A stretch of 64,000 nt of DNA, taken from contig NZ_JAAABN010000001.1 of NCBI RefSeq assembly GCF_011516765.1, forward strand, positions 310,001-374,000, in the 5' to 3' direction. Below are positions 26,297 to 35,116 of this stretch, piece after piece. Each line of letters starts with the position of its first letter. Position 1 is the first letter of the stretch. Position numbers and translations under genes: made by a program. The notes under the pieces were generated by a model. The model had not been told where the DNA came from. It worked only from the letters and a program-made list of their open reading frames with translations, and searched no databases. Origin of the DNA: Acetobacter sicerae. Lineage in GTDB: Bacteria > Pseudomonadota > Alphaproteobacteria > Acetobacterales > Acetobacteraceae.

Positions 26297-26839
26297 ATGG
26301 ATAATATTGAAAACCAGCCCGAAGCGGCAGCGGATGATGCTGTAAAGCAGGAATCGGAAGCGCCGCGCGTCGGAATCATCATGGGAAGCCAGTCGGACTG
26401 GGAAACCATGCAGCATGCCACGCTGACTCTGGATGCTCTGGAAGTTCCGTATGAGACAAAGATCGTCTCGGCGCACCGGACTCCTGACCGTCTGGCGGAG
26501 TATGCCCGCACGGCCACAGACCGTGGTCTGTCAGTCATCATCGCCGGAGCAGGCGGCGCTGCCCACCTGCCGGGCATGTGTGCTGCGTGGACACGACTGC
26601 CGGTTCTGGGAGTGCCTGTTGAATCCAGGGCGCTGAAAGGCATGGACAGCCTGCTTTCCATTGTCCAGATGCCCGGCGGCATACCGGTCGGCACTCTGGC
26701 GATCGGCAAGGCGGGGGCCATCAACGCCGCCCTGCTCGCCTCCTCCATCCTCGCCATCTCGGATGCGGAACTCGCAGCCCGGCTCGATACATGGCGCGCC
26801 CTTCAGACTGCCTCGGTACGCGATGAACCTGAACAGTAA
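26297..26839 (+). CDS. purE: N5-carboxyaminoimidazole ribonucleotide mutase
   Basis: Converts N5-CAIR to CAIR in purine synthesis. 180 residues: about 22 extra residues at the acidic N terminus before the family core. Motifs: IIMGSQSDW (27-35), SAHRTP with catalytic His60, and [13 protein letters not shown] (about 80-92). Class I PurE, which works with PurK; the purK start lies inside the end of purE (17-base overlap), so the two are translationally coupled. Confidence 0.97.
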   Translation: MDNIENQPEAAADDAVKQESEAPRVGIIMGSQSDWETMQHATLTLDALEVPYETKIVSAHRTPDRLAEYARTATDRGLSVIIAGAGGAAHLPGMCAAWTRLPVLGVPVESRALKGMDSLLSIVQMPGGIPVGTLAIGKAGAINAALLASSILAISDAELAARLDTWRALQTASVRDEPEQ

Positions 26840-27977
26840 GAACGACTTTCTGCCTCCCAACTCGGTTCTTGGTATTGTGGGTGGCGGCCAACTGGGCCGC
26901 ATGTCCGCCATGGCCGCCGCCCGCCTCGGTTTCCGTTCGCACATTCTTGCGCAGCGTGAAGATGAGCCGGGGCTTCAGGTCTCTCATGACGCCACCATTG
27001 GCTCCTTCAATGACCCGGATGTTCTGAGACGCTTTGCAGCGGCTGTTGACGTCGTGACGTTCGAGTTTGAGAACGTCTCGGCAAACGGGCTTGATCTGCT
27101 GTCAGATCTCAAACCCGTCCGCCCTTCCGGCGCCATTCTCCGGATCAGTCAGGACCGTGAACAGGAAAAGACATTCCTCGGTTCCATCGGCATTCCGGTG
27201 GCGCCCTGGAAAATTGTTACTGACGCTGCAAGCCTTGCGCACGCCGCCGAAACGGTTGGTTATCCCTTCATCCTGAAAACGACCCGCATGGGTTATGACG
27301 GCAAGGGGCAGTTCCGTGTTCACAACGCCGAACAACTGGATGAGGCTCTGGAAACTCTCTCTCCCAAACCGCTGGTGGCGGAAGGGATGGTCGATTTCGC
27401 CATGGAAATCAGCGTCATGGTCGCTCGTGGTGTCGATGGTACCACGCGCACATTTTCGGCTACTGAAAACCGCCATGTCTCCGGGATTCTGGACCTCAGC
27501 CTCGCGCCCGCCCGTATCAGTGAGGAACTGGCAACTGAGGCGGGTAAAATCGCCTGTCGTATTGCGGAAGGTCTGGATCTCATCGGAATTCTGGGCGTCG
27601 AGATGTTTGTTGGCCGCAAGGGGGAACTGCTCGTCAACGAAATCGCCCCTCGCCCTCATAATTCCGGCCACTGGACAATGGATGCCTGTGCCTGTGACCA
27701 GTTTGAGATGCACGTGCGCGCTGTGACAGGACTACCCTTGCCGGAACCTGTGCGACACTCGGATGCGGTCATGAAAAATCTTGTGGGACCGGATGACATG
27801 GCTTTGTGGCCTGAAATCGTCGGAACGCAGGGCCTGATTCCGCATCTTTACGGCAAACGGGAAGCGCGGCCCGGTCGCAAGATGGGCCACGTCAACGTGC
27901 TTTTCCCCCACGGTTCCCTGCCGGGAGAATTCGGTGTGCGGGCTGCGCTGGGGCCGTTGGCCAGTTCCGCAGAATAG
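26823..27977 (+). CDS. purK: N5-carboxyaminoimidazole ribonucleotide synthase
   Basis: ATP-grasp enzyme making N5-CAIR from AIR, bicarbonate and ATP. 384 residues. The N-terminal dinucleotide-like loop [12 protein letters not shown], the glycine-rich ATP loop [11 protein letters not shown] (about 155-165), and [14 protein letters not shown] near residue 276 are diagnostic. The start (ATG 26823) overlaps purE; the open frame extends further upstream but that part is only the shadow of purE. Confidence 0.97.
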   Translation: MNLNSKNDFLPPNSVLGIVGGGQLGRMSAMAAARLGFRSHILAQREDEPGLQVSHDATIGSFNDPDVLRRFAAAVDVVTFEFENVSANGLDLLSDLKPVRPSGAILRISQDREQEKTFLGSIGIPVAPWKIVTDAASLAHAAETVGYPFILKTTRMGYDGKGQFRVHNAEQLDEALETLSPKPLVAEGMVDFAMEISVMVARGVDGTTRTFSATENRHVSGILDLSLAPARISEELATEAGKIACRIAEGLDLIGILGVEMFVGRKGELLVNEIAPRPHNSGHWTMDACACDQFEMHVRAVTGLPLPEPVRHSDAVMKNLVGPDDMALWPEIVGTQGLIPHLYGKREARPGRKMGHVNVLFPHGSLPGEFGVRAALGPLASSAE

Positions 27978-28093
27978 TTTTTCGTGTCGGGCAATCATCG
28001 TTTTTCAGGAGATGGTTGCCCGGATACTGTCAGTCGACAAAACCGGTCCACTACAAAACAGAAGCACTTAGCTCCTGAAAGAACGTGCGGCTT

Positions 28094-28855
28094 CTAACTC
28101 CCCGCATCCAGATAGACCGGCAGCACATCCGCAGGGCTACCATCCATCACGATTTTCCCCTGCTCCATCCAGAGCACGCGCGTGCACCATTTCTCGACAA
28201 TGGATGGCATATGGCTGGAAATAACCAGAATTTCAGCGCCTTCGACCAATCCTGCGATCCGTCCTTCCGCACGCTGTATGAACGTGGCGTCTCCCGCCAT
28301 GAACCATTCATCCATGATCAGGATTTCCGGCATGATTGCTGTCGCCAGTCCGAAGGCCAGACGCAGACTCATGCCTGAGCTGTAGGTCTTCAGCGGAAGA
28401 TCCATGAAAGCGCCCAGATCGGCGAAGGTCTCCACATCCTGCTCGACCTCCCGGATGGCCTTGTCGGACAATCCGAAAAACAGCCCCCGCAGGCGAATAT
28501 TCTCCCGCCCCGAAAGCTCCGGGTCCATGCCGAGAGACGTATCCAGCAGCGTCCCTACCCGCCCCTGCACAAGCACACGTCCCTCTACAGGCTCATAAAT
28601 ACCGCTCAGCGCCCGCAGGAGCGTTGTCTTGCCCGCTCCGTTCCGTCCGATCAGCCCAAGACGCTCGCCGGGCTTCAGGGAGAAATTGATGTCGGCCAGA
28701 GCCTGCACCATGATCCGGTTGCGATCGTCACGGGAGAAGCGGCTCGAAGGCGTTTTGCCCTTCAGAGCGCCCTTCATGGTCTTTTTCAGACTGCGTGCAT
28801 CGCCGTGATAGAGCGGAAAGGAGATGGACAGGTTCGAAACGTCAATTCCAGCCAT
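28094..28855 (-). CDS. ABC transporter ATPase for polysaccharide export (Wzt/KpsT-like)
   Basis: 253 residues. Walker A GRNGAGKTT (70-78), signature YSSGMSLRL (158-166), Walker B ILIMDE (178-183) followed by WFMAGD, the variant typical of polysaccharide and teichoic acid exporters. Residues before Walker A (SFPLYHGDARSLKKTMKGAL) also match the Wzt/KpsT/TagH group. There is no C-terminal carbohydrate-binding domain, so it resembles KpsT rather than long Wzt. It starts five bases behind its permease gene. The cargo glycan is unknown because no glycosyltransferases adjoin it. Confidence 0.88.
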   Translation of the reverse strand: MAGIDVSNLSISFPLYHGDARSLKKTMKGALKGKTPSSRFSRDDRNRIMVQALADINFSLKPGERLGLIGRNGAGKTTLLRALSGIYEPVEGRVLVQGRVGTLLDTSLGMDPELSGRENIRLRGLFFGLSDKAIREVEQDVETFADLGAFMDLPLKTYSSGMSLRLAFGLATAIMPEILIMDEWFMAGDATFIQRAEGRIAGLVEGAEILVISSHMPSIVEKWCTRVLWMEQGKIVMDGSPADVLPVYLDAGS

Positions 28856-28860
28856 ATCGT

Positions 28861-29802
28861 CTACACCCAGTAAGCCAGACGACCGCGCAGGCGGGCGAAC
28901 AACAGAAAGGAAACACACCAGAGAACAACGCTGTAGGCCACGGCCATCAACCAGATCGACGGCCTTACCGGTGTGCCCATGAATGGTCCGCGCACGATCT
29001 CAATCAGCGGATAACAGGGGTCAAGCAGCATGTACTGCCGCCCCATATAAATAAGATCGGGTTTCCAGAGGATCGGCGTCACAAAAAACAGGATCTGCAT
29101 GACGTTGGCGGCAATTGGCGGCATGTCCCGGAAGCGCGCGCCCAGCACGCCCAGCAGCAGAGTGAGCGCATAGAGGTCAGCAAACCACAGCAAAACACCT
29201 GCGGGCAGCGACCAGTTGAGCGTCGGCACGACACCAAAGACAGCGAACAGCACCACAATGACACCGACACTGTGCAGAAAAGTCAGAAAATTCCTGACCA
29301 TCACCCGCATGATATGCACGGTGAACGGCATTCTGATCGAGTGGATCAGATTGACGGTGCTGGTAAATGCGCAGCATCCATCCGTAACGATTCCACTCAG
29401 ATACGCCCATAGCACAAGAGAAAAGCACAGGAATGGCAGGTAAGCCTTGAGGTCCGTATGCAGAAGCGTGGCGTAAAGCACGCCCATGGCCGCAACAAGA
29501 ATGGCCGTGGAAATAGTGACCCAGAACGGCCCCAGCAACGACCCACGATACCGCATTTTTATATCAAGCCAGCCCAGCGTCCAGCCGAGGCGGAACAGCC
29601 GGAGGCTGCCGAACAGATCGTTCAGCGCGTGAACGATGCGGGCAGTTCCACGCTCAGGCCGCAGATCCATGACCGGCACGTCACCACGCGCCGCAAGTTC
29701 TGCTGCAACATGAGGCTCGTCCGTGATGGGCTCTGCAGGCCCTATCGGTTCTGACGTCACGGGAGGCTTCCTCTCGTCGTCCGGCCGTTCTGTGCTGTTC
29801 AT
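28861..29802 (-). CDS. ABC transporter permease for polysaccharide export (Wzm/KpsM-like)
   Basis: 313 residues: a cytoplasmic Pro/Glu-rich N terminus of about 90 residues, then six helices. The motif LDIKMRYRGSLLGPFW (near 85-100) and the C-terminal GARFRDMPPIAANVMQILFF and PILWKP segments are the ABC-2 family hallmark of O-antigen, capsule and teichoic acid exporters. ATG 29802 is selected; upstream frame is longer but carries no family similarity. It is the first gene of the two-gene exporter. Confidence 0.88.
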   Translation of the reverse strand: MNSTERPDDERKPPVTSEPIGPAEPITDEPHVAAELAARGDVPVMDLRPERGTARIVHALNDLFGSLRLFRLGWTLGWLDIKMRYRGSLLGPFWVTISTAILVAAMGVLYATLLHTDLKAYLPFLCFSLVLWAYLSGIVTDGCCAFTSTVNLIHSIRMPFTVHIMRVMVRNFLTFLHSVGVIVVLFAVFGVVPTLNWSLPAGVLLWFADLYALTLLLGVLGARFRDMPPIAANVMQILFFVTPILWKPDLIYMGRQYMLLDPCYPLIEIVRGPFMGTPVRPSIWLMAVAYSVVLWCVSFLLFARLRGRLAYWV

Positions 29803-29839
29803 GCCTGCGCGATAGACAACCCCGCAAAGAAGCGCAAGG

Positions 29840-30298
29840 TCAGGAACTTCGAGCAGCTTCTTCTGCTTGCCGCGCCAGGGTGAAGACGCCTGCGCTGGCC
29901 TGTGCCCCCAACCCGCTGATTGCGTCCAGACTGAACCATCCCGCCTCAAGAGCATCATCAGCGGCGACGGGCTCCGGTGTAACCAGAGAGTGTTTCAGAT
30001 CGCACCGCACTGCGACAATGACATAGTGGAACAGCAGACAGTCGTTCCCATCCCGATGGATCGAACCAAATGCCGTCAGCACACTGATTCCCTGGGTGCT
30101 GACACCGGTTTCTTCCAGGAGCTCACGGCTGGCTGCGGTCAGAAGAGTCTCACCCGGCTCGATACGTCCGCCGGGGAACCCCCACAGGCCCGCATCGGGA
30201 GGATTGGCGCGCCGGACCAGCAGAAACCCTCCGTCGGTGGGATTGCGACAGACAGCGAGCACTGCGCCTCGCGGTTCAGGTGGAGGGCTTGATGTCAT
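29840..30298 (-). CDS. Nudix hydrolase
   Basis: 152 residues. The Nudix box runs 44-66, beginning GRIEPGETLLTAASRELLEE and ending with Thr-Gly-Val, with every consensus Gly/Glu/Arg present. Such enzymes hydrolyse nucleoside diphosphates linked to other groups (NADH, ADP-ribose, oxidised nucleotides). Substrate unresolved. It starts within the end of the MFS gene (23-base overlap), so it is coupled to it. Confidence 0.9.
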   Translation of the reverse strand: MTSSPPPEPRGAVLAVCRNPTDGGFLLVRRANPPDAGLWGFPGGRIEPGETLLTAASRELLEETGVSTQGISVLTAFGSIHRDGNDCLLFHYVIVAVRCDLKHSLVTPEPVAADDALEAGWFSLDAISGLGAQASAGVFTLARQAEEAARSS

Positions 30299-31529
30299 CG
30301 AGCCGATCCAGTTCACGCAGTCCCGGAAAAAGACGCATCCACAAGCCCGTCACCACCAGCGTGCCGATGCCGCCGATCACCACGGCGGGCACTGCGCCCA
30401 CACAGGCCGCCAGCATACCGCTCTCGAACTCGCCAAGCTGATTGGAGGAGCCGATGAACAGCATGTTCACCGCAGAGACACGTCCGCGCATTTCATCGGG
30501 GGTGCCAAGCTGAATCAGCGCGCCCCGCACCATCACGCTGATCACATCCGCAGCGCCCAGCACCATCAGGGCCAGAATGGAGAGCGGGATCGAGCGGGAC
30601 ACACCGAAAACAATCGTCGCCAACCCGAATATGGCCACCGACAGGAACATGATCTTTCCGGCGTTCTTCCGGATGGGCCAGCGCGTCATGATGACCGCCA
30701 TCAGAACAGCCCCCATGGCGGGACCGGCTCTGAGCAGGCCAAGCGCTATAGGTCCGGCATGCAGGATGTCGTCGGCATAGACCGGTAGAAGCGCCGTCGC
30801 GCCGCCAAGCAGCACGGCGAAAAGATCCAGCGAGATGGCGCCAAGCATGGGCCGCTGTCTGCGCAGGAAGGCGATGCCACCCATTACGGATTCCAGCGTG
30901 ATCGGCTGCCGACGACGCTCCGGAAAGCGCATGGTAATTGATGCTGTCGCCAGAGCCGACGATGCAAAGCCGATGCAGCACAATGCATAGCAAGTATCAG
31001 CGCCAAAGCCGTACAGCACGCCGCCCAGAGAAGGACCAGCGATGCAGGCCACCTGAAACAGCGATGACGATAAGGCCGCCGCTCGTGGAAACAGCGAAGC
31101 CGGAACAATGGCGGGAAGAAATGTCTGTTGTGCAGGCATCTCGAAGGCGCGACAGGCGCCGAACAGCGCCACCAGCAGATAGAGCGCCCACGGTCCGATC
31201 AGATGCTGCCATGAAGCAATCGCCATACCGCACGCAGCGAGCGCCTCAACCACCTGACAGGTGATCACGATCCGGCGGCGATTGAACTGATCCGCCACAT
31301 GTCCGGCGGGCAGCGTCAGCAGCATCATGGGGAGAAACTGGGCCAGACCGACAAACCCCAGCGAGGCTGAACTGTGCGTTAGGGAATAGATCTGCCAGGC
31401 GACCGCAACCGCCTGCACCTGCGAGGAGAAGGCGGAGAGATTGCGACCGACCAGACAGCTGATCAGTCCCGGTTGCCGTAACAGAGTTGGGTCGGGAGAT
31501 GGAGGAACGGTGGTTTCAGTCGCTGACAT
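30276..31529 (-). CDS. MFS transporter (EntS/TMP-like drug or siderophore exporter)
   Basis: 417 residues with twelve helices. The first helices (RNLSAFSSQVQAVAVAWQIY) and the loop AGHVADQFNRRRIV (motif A region) match MFS_3/enterobactin-exporter-like proteins. The N terminus is Pro-rich and cytoplasmic. Substrate unknown; exporters of this branch move siderophores or drugs. The downstream Nudix gene overlaps it. Divergent from gpt, with about 150 bases between. Confidence 0.85.
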   Translation of the reverse strand: MSATETTVPPSPDPTLLRQPGLISCLVGRNLSAFSSQVQAVAVAWQIYSLTHSSASLGFVGLAQFLPMMLLTLPAGHVADQFNRRRIVITCQVVEALAACGMAIASWQHLIGPWALYLLVALFGACRAFEMPAQQTFLPAIVPASLFPRAAALSSSLFQVACIAGPSLGGVLYGFGADTCYALCCIGFASSALATASITMRFPERRRQPITLESVMGGIAFLRRQRPMLGAISLDLFAVLLGGATALLPVYADDILHAGPIALGLLRAGPAMGAVLMAVIMTRWPIRKNAGKIMFLSVAIFGLATIVFGVSRSIPLSILALMVLGAADVISVMVRGALIQLGTPDEMRGRVSAVNMLFIGSSNQLGEFESGMLAACVGAVPAVVIGGIGTLVVTGLWMRLFPGLRELDRLDDIKPST

Positions 31530-31681
31530 GAAGCTGTCTCTAGCAGGTGATTATTCCGCTGACACCACCCTGCTGGTCACGTTGCCAAGACGGGTTGCGG
31601 GAGGCAATACAATCGTTACGCCGCCATAAGCCTTTAACGAGCCAGCGGCGCACAGACTGAGATCAATGGAGACGCGGTGCG

Positions 31682-32164
31682 ATGGCGACGACTTATGCAA
31701 CAGTGACCTGGGACCAGCTTCACCGCGATGCCCGCACTCTGGCGGAAACCCTGATGTCGAAAGGGCCGTTCAAGGGCATTGTCGCCATTACCCGGGGTGG
31801 TCTGATTCCTGCCGCCATCCTCGCCCGCGAACTCGACTGCCGCCTGATCGAGTCAATTTCTGTTGTTACCTATGATGAAGAATCAAAAGGCACTCCAAAA
31901 ATAATCAAGGATCCGCAGGCTGCCGGAGACGGCGAAGGTTTTCTTGTGGTGGATGATCTGGTCGATTCCGGCATTACCGCGCGCGTCGTCCGTGAGCGTC
32001 TCCCGAAAGCGCTGTTCGCCTGTCTCTACGCCAAACCGACGGGCAAGCCTCTGACCGATCTGTACGTCATGGAAGTGCCGCAGGACACGTGGGTGCTCTT
32101 TCCGTGGGATACGGCTCCCCTGTTCATCGCGCCTCTCGCCAAAAAAGCGACGAACGGGAACTGA
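31682..32164 (+). CDS. gpt: Xanthine-guanine phosphoribosyltransferase
   Basis: Purine salvage: transfers phosphoribose from PRPP to guanine, xanthine or hypoxanthine. 160 residues (family about 152-160). The PRPP-binding motif FLVVDDLVDSGITA (87-100) is exact; AITRGGLIPAAILAREL (35-51) is the second family region. Membrane-associated cytosolic enzyme in E. coli. murQ starts six bases after the stop, so the two form an operon, although the reason for the pairing is not obvious. Confidence 0.95.
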   Translation: MATTYATVTWDQLHRDARTLAETLMSKGPFKGIVAITRGGLIPAAILARELDCRLIESISVVTYDEESKGTPKIIKDPQAAGDGEGFLVVDDLVDSGITARVVRERLPKALFACLYAKPTGKPLTDLYVMEVPQDTWVLFPWDTAPLFIAPLAKKATNGN

Positions 32165-32170
32165 GTCCTC

Positions 32171-33091
32171 ATGATCGCGTCCCTGCCCGCTACGGAAAAC
32201 GCTGATCCGGCTTTTCTGGATTACGACACATGGCCTGTCGCGACACAGCTGACGGCGCTCTGGCAATCCCAGCTTGCTGCGGCAGCGGTCGTGTCATCAG
32301 CCCTGCCCGCTCTGACCGCGGCGGTTGAAAGCGCCCTGCCCCGCCTGAAAGCTGGTGGGCGTCTGGTTTATGCCGGAGCGGGCAGTTCCGGACGTCTGGC
32401 CGCGCAGGACGGAGCGGAACTCGAGCCGACCTACAACTGGCCACCAGAGCGGATGTGCCTTCTCATAGCAGGAGGCCGGGAGGCTCTGCTCAACGCTGTC
32501 GAAAATGCTGAAGATGATGCGTCGGCCGGCTGTGCTGAAATCGAGGCGCTTCAGTTGACCGCCAATGATGTCGTGGTCGGGATCGCGGCAAGCGGGAAGA
32601 CGCCCTACACCGTCGCCTGTATCAAAGCGGCCCGCAATGCGGGCGCCCTGACCGTGGGCATCGCCAATGTACCGGAGACGGCTCTCCTGCTTGCTGCAGA
32701 GCATGCTGTTTTCGTTGGCACCGGAGCCGAGCCGATTGCAGGTTCAACACGCATGAAGGCTGGAACGGCCCAGAAAATTGTTCTCAATCTGCTATCCACT
32801 TCCCTCATGACCGGTCTGGGGCGCGTTTACAGGGCGCGGATGGTGGATATGCGGAGCCGCAACGCCAAATTACGTGAACGTGCTGTCCGCATGGTCATCA
32901 ATCTCACGGATTGCAGCGAAGAAAACGCCCGAATCGCGCTCGAACAGACAGAAGGCCATGTAAAATCAGCCGTTCTGATGGCGCTTGGAGCCGATAAAAA
33001 GGCGGCTGAGACTGCCCTTTCTTTGTCTGACGATAATTTGCGTAACGCTTTGAGCCGATTGGGGCTTGCCAGAACCTCTCTCTGCACATAG
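32171..33091 (+). CDS. murQ: N-acetylmuramic acid 6-phosphate etherase
   Basis: Cleaves the lactyl ether of MurNAc-6-P to give GlcNAc-6-P and lactate in peptidoglycan recycling. 306 residues, the normal length. SIS-domain motifs: YAGAGSSGRLAAQDGAEL (about 68-85) with the conserved Glu at the end of the loop, DVVVGIAASGKTPYTV, and AGSTRMKAGTAQKIVLN. A C-terminal helical cap is present. The kinase or PTS partners (anmK, murP) are not in the window. tRNA-Pro begins 16 bases later. Confidence 0.94.
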   Translation: MIASLPATENADPAFLDYDTWPVATQLTALWQSQLAAAAVVSSALPALTAAVESALPRLKAGGRLVYAGAGSSGRLAAQDGAELEPTYNWPPERMCLLIAGGREALLNAVENAEDDASAGCAEIEALQLTANDVVVGIAASGKTPYTVACIKAARNAGALTVGIANVPETALLLAAEHAVFVGTGAEPIAGSTRMKAGTAQKIVLNLLSTSLMTGLGRVYRARMVDMRSRNAKLRERAVRMVINLTDCSEENARIALEQTEGHVKSAVLMALGADKKAAETALSLSDDNLRNALSRLGLARTSLCT

Positions 33092-33106
33092 GTTCCGCCG
33101 CAGGTT

Positions 33107-33183
33107 CGGGGCGTGGCGCAGCCTGGTAGCGCGCCTGTTTTGGGTACAGGAGGCCCCCGGTTCGAGTCCGGGCGCCCCGACCA
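33107..33183 (+). tRNA. tRNA-Pro (anticodon TGG)
   Basis: Complete cloverleaf: acceptor CGGGGCG/CGCCCCG, D stem GCGC/GCGC, anticodon stem CCTGT/ACAGG with loop TTTGGGT (anticodon TGG), T stem CCCGG/CCGGG with loop TTCGAGT, and encoded CCA. 77 bases. The first base is C, as expected for proline tRNAs. Confidence 0.97.
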
Positions 33184-33225
33184 CTTTTCGACACGGTCTC
33201 GTTGAAAGCAACGGAGTGGCGAGTA

Positions 33226-33531
33226 ATGACTGCAAGAATTTACAAACAGCCTAAAAGTGCAGGACAGTCCGGGCTTTACGGTGCCCGCAGCTGGATTTTC
33301 GAATATGGCCAGTCCGCCCCCCACCGTCCAACCCCTCTTATGGGATGGACCGGAAGCAGCGATACAAAAGCGCAGGTTCGACTGAAGTTTGAAAGTCTCG
33401 AAGAAGCCGAGGCCTACGCTCGTCGTCACGCTATCCCTTATGCAGTTGAACCAGTGGTCGAACGCATTCGCGTTCCCAAGGTTTATGCGGATAATTTCGC
33501 GATGAACCGTATCCAGAACTGGACGCACTGA
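33226..33531 (+). CDS. NDUFS4-type complex I accessory subunit
   Basis: 101 residues: ARIYKQPKSAGQSGLYGARSW, then GWTGSSDTKAQVRLKFESLEEAEAYA and a Tyr-Ala-Val patch near PYAVEP. This is the ETC complex I conserved region (NDUFS4/AQDQ family), found in alphaproteobacterial and mitochondrial NADH dehydrogenase I. It binds the peripheral arm. The nuo operon is elsewhere. ATG 33226 has GGAG nine bases upstream. The gene sits alone between two tRNA genes. Confidence 0.92.
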   Translation: MTARIYKQPKSAGQSGLYGARSWIFEYGQSAPHRPTPLMGWTGSSDTKAQVRLKFESLEEAEAYARRHAIPYAVEPVVERIRVPKVYADNFAMNRIQNWTH

Positions 33532-33605
33532 AGTTCTTCAACGGCACTTGTTTTTTCTGCTGGAACAACGGATAAAACGCCTGCCGGTCTTCAAGGCAGT
33601 TCTGC

Positions 33606-33682
33606 GCGCCCTTAGCTCAGTTGGATAGAGCAACAGCCTTCTAAGCTGTGGGTCAATGGTTCGAATCCATTAGGGCGCGCCA
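33606..33682 (+). tRNA. tRNA-Arg (anticodon TCT), likely attachment site
   Basis: Cloverleaf: acceptor GCGCCCT/AGGGCGC, D stem GCTC/GAGC, anticodon stem ACAGC/GCTGT with loop CTTCTAA (anticodon TCT), T stem AATGG/CCATT, encoded CCA. tRNA genes of this kind are frequent integration targets; the sequence that follows holds a decayed integrase, so the 3' end of this tRNA is probably an old att site. A second copy of the 3' end was not found in the window. Confidence 0.96.
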
Positions 33683-33886
33683 ATTTTTTCCTTGCAAATC
33701 AATGAGTTAAGTGGATTCACTTCCTGTTCATTTTAGGGATATGTCCACTTTTGACGCCTAGCATAGTGGTATGCACAGGGTTTCCCCGCCAAAGGAAATC
33801 AAGAACTTAGGCGTGTCTGAAAACCTGAAAAAGCACAGTGCTAACACATTTGGCCAAGCTACAGCCGTTCAGTCATTCAGTCATTC
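33683..33886. other. Flank of tRNA-Arg with small inverted repeats
   Basis: AAGTGGA (33709-33715) and TCCACTT (33744-33750) are inverted, and AAGTG-GATT-CACTT forms a small hairpin. Such repeats could be old integrase arm sites. Three TCATTCAG-type direct repeats occur near 33870-33885. No gene was seen. Confidence 0.35.
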
Positions 33887-34435
33887 AGTGTGTTTATGCC
33901 TACCGGCACCCGAAACTGGCCCATGCGGTTTTCACTTCCCGGTCATGGGCAGATAAGAATCAGCTTAAAAGCGCCAGATAGGGGCAAGGCAACGGTCCTT
34001 GCACATCGCACCTATTGGGAAGCGGTGAACCGTACTGAATCAGGCCAATCGGTAAGGAACAAAACGACAGACCTGTTAGTCCGTGATTGGCGGAATCTGC
34101 CGCGTTTAGGTGTACCACATCAAAAAATATCAACGCGGTTGCTTGTGATAAACCGATATTTTGGTAGTTTCATAGGTAACCAACCTATCACCGACAAGAC
34201 GATGACCGCCTATCAGATATGGCGAAATGATTACTGGATAACTGGGTCCGACAAAGGGTCTTTCTGGAATACCAGCGCGAAAGACCAGCACACGGCCAAA
34301 TTAAGTCGTCACAGATTGTCCGCTCATCCATCGCTGTTTTCGTGTGAAAAGCCTCCAGGCCTTCCAAGCAAGCACATGAGCAGACAACGCGGCACAGGAG
34401 ATAGGTTCAAGTTAAAGTTTTCATACAGAAATTAA
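33887..34435 (+). pseudogene. Degenerate tyrosine integrase (N-terminal part)
   Basis: From GTG 33887 the frame reads RNWPMRFSLPGHGQIRISLK and AHRTYWEAVNR, then LVRDWRNLPRLGV, PITDKTMTAYQIWRNDYW, which matches arm-binding and SAM-like domains of integrases of acetic acid bacterial elements. After about residue 120 the similarity moves to another frame near 34250 (LEYQRERPAHGQIKSSQIVR), so there is a frameshift. The catalytic domain with Arg-His-x-x-Arg-Tyr is absent. It lies 200 bases behind tRNA-Arg in the correct orientation for an element inserted there. The gene is dead. Confidence 0.7.
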
Positions 34436-34613
34436 ACTAGAAATATAAATCTTTTACCTATAAAGTTTTTTATAGAATTTTTTTAAAGGGAATAAAGAAA
34501 TTAATATAATAAAAAATATATCGAGAATTGTTTTCCTGTTTGCTAGTATTGTTTTAATAATATTAGCATCATTCCTGATAATATCTGGAGGAATTGGACT
34601 GGTATCTGCGTTT

Positions 34614-34976
34614 ATGTTGTCATTTAACGATGGCCGAACAGAGATTGTTCGAGCGATCAGTTATGTCGTGATTTCCATAGCTGTTTTTGATGTTGCTAAA
34701 TATTTCATTGAAGAAGAGGTCCTGCGCCCCAAAGGAAAGCAATCCCTGTCTGAAGCACGGGATAGCCTTACGAAATTCATGACGACAATCATTATTGCTG
34801 TATTTATTGAAGGACTTGTTGGTGTTTTCGAAAGAAGTGGTGAGCAGCCGAAAGATATTCTCTATCCAGCGGCACTTCTGGTTGTGGCCACAGGTATGGT
34901 GGTGGCATTGGGGATTTACCAAAAGTTCAGCGTAAATGCCGAGCGGGAGAAAAAAGAAAAAGGATTGACCGACTAA
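34614..34976 (+). CDS. Small membrane protein, start uncertain
   Basis: 120 residues from the first ATG: ISYVVISIAVFDVAKYFIEE, then a charged loop (LRPKGKQSLSEARDSLTKF) and two hydrophobic helices (IIIAVFIEGLVGVF and ALLVVATGMVVALGI), tail Lys/Glu-rich. The open frame extends upstream to a stop at 34473 and that extension encodes another membrane helix (VFLFASIVLIILASF) but has no ATG, GTG or TTG. So the start is either 34614 or a rare ATT (34500, after AAAGGG), or the gene is 5'-truncated. Not recognised. Lies within the AT-rich island. Confidence 0.5.
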   Translation: MLSFNDGRTEIVRAISYVVISIAVFDVAKYFIEEEVLRPKGKQSLSEARDSLTKFMTTIIIAVFIEGLVGVFERSGEQPKDILYPAALLVVATGMVVALGIYQKFSVNAEREKKEKGLTD

Positions 34977-35116
34977 GGAACAGTCCCAGGGCGACCTTGA
35001 GGCGATTTACAACAACTCGTCTATGAAGGCTTCCTGAATCACGATGCTTGTGACCGATCAATTCACTTCAATCCTCACTGTGGATTGGAATGGAATATGG
35101 ACCATTCTAAAAAGGC

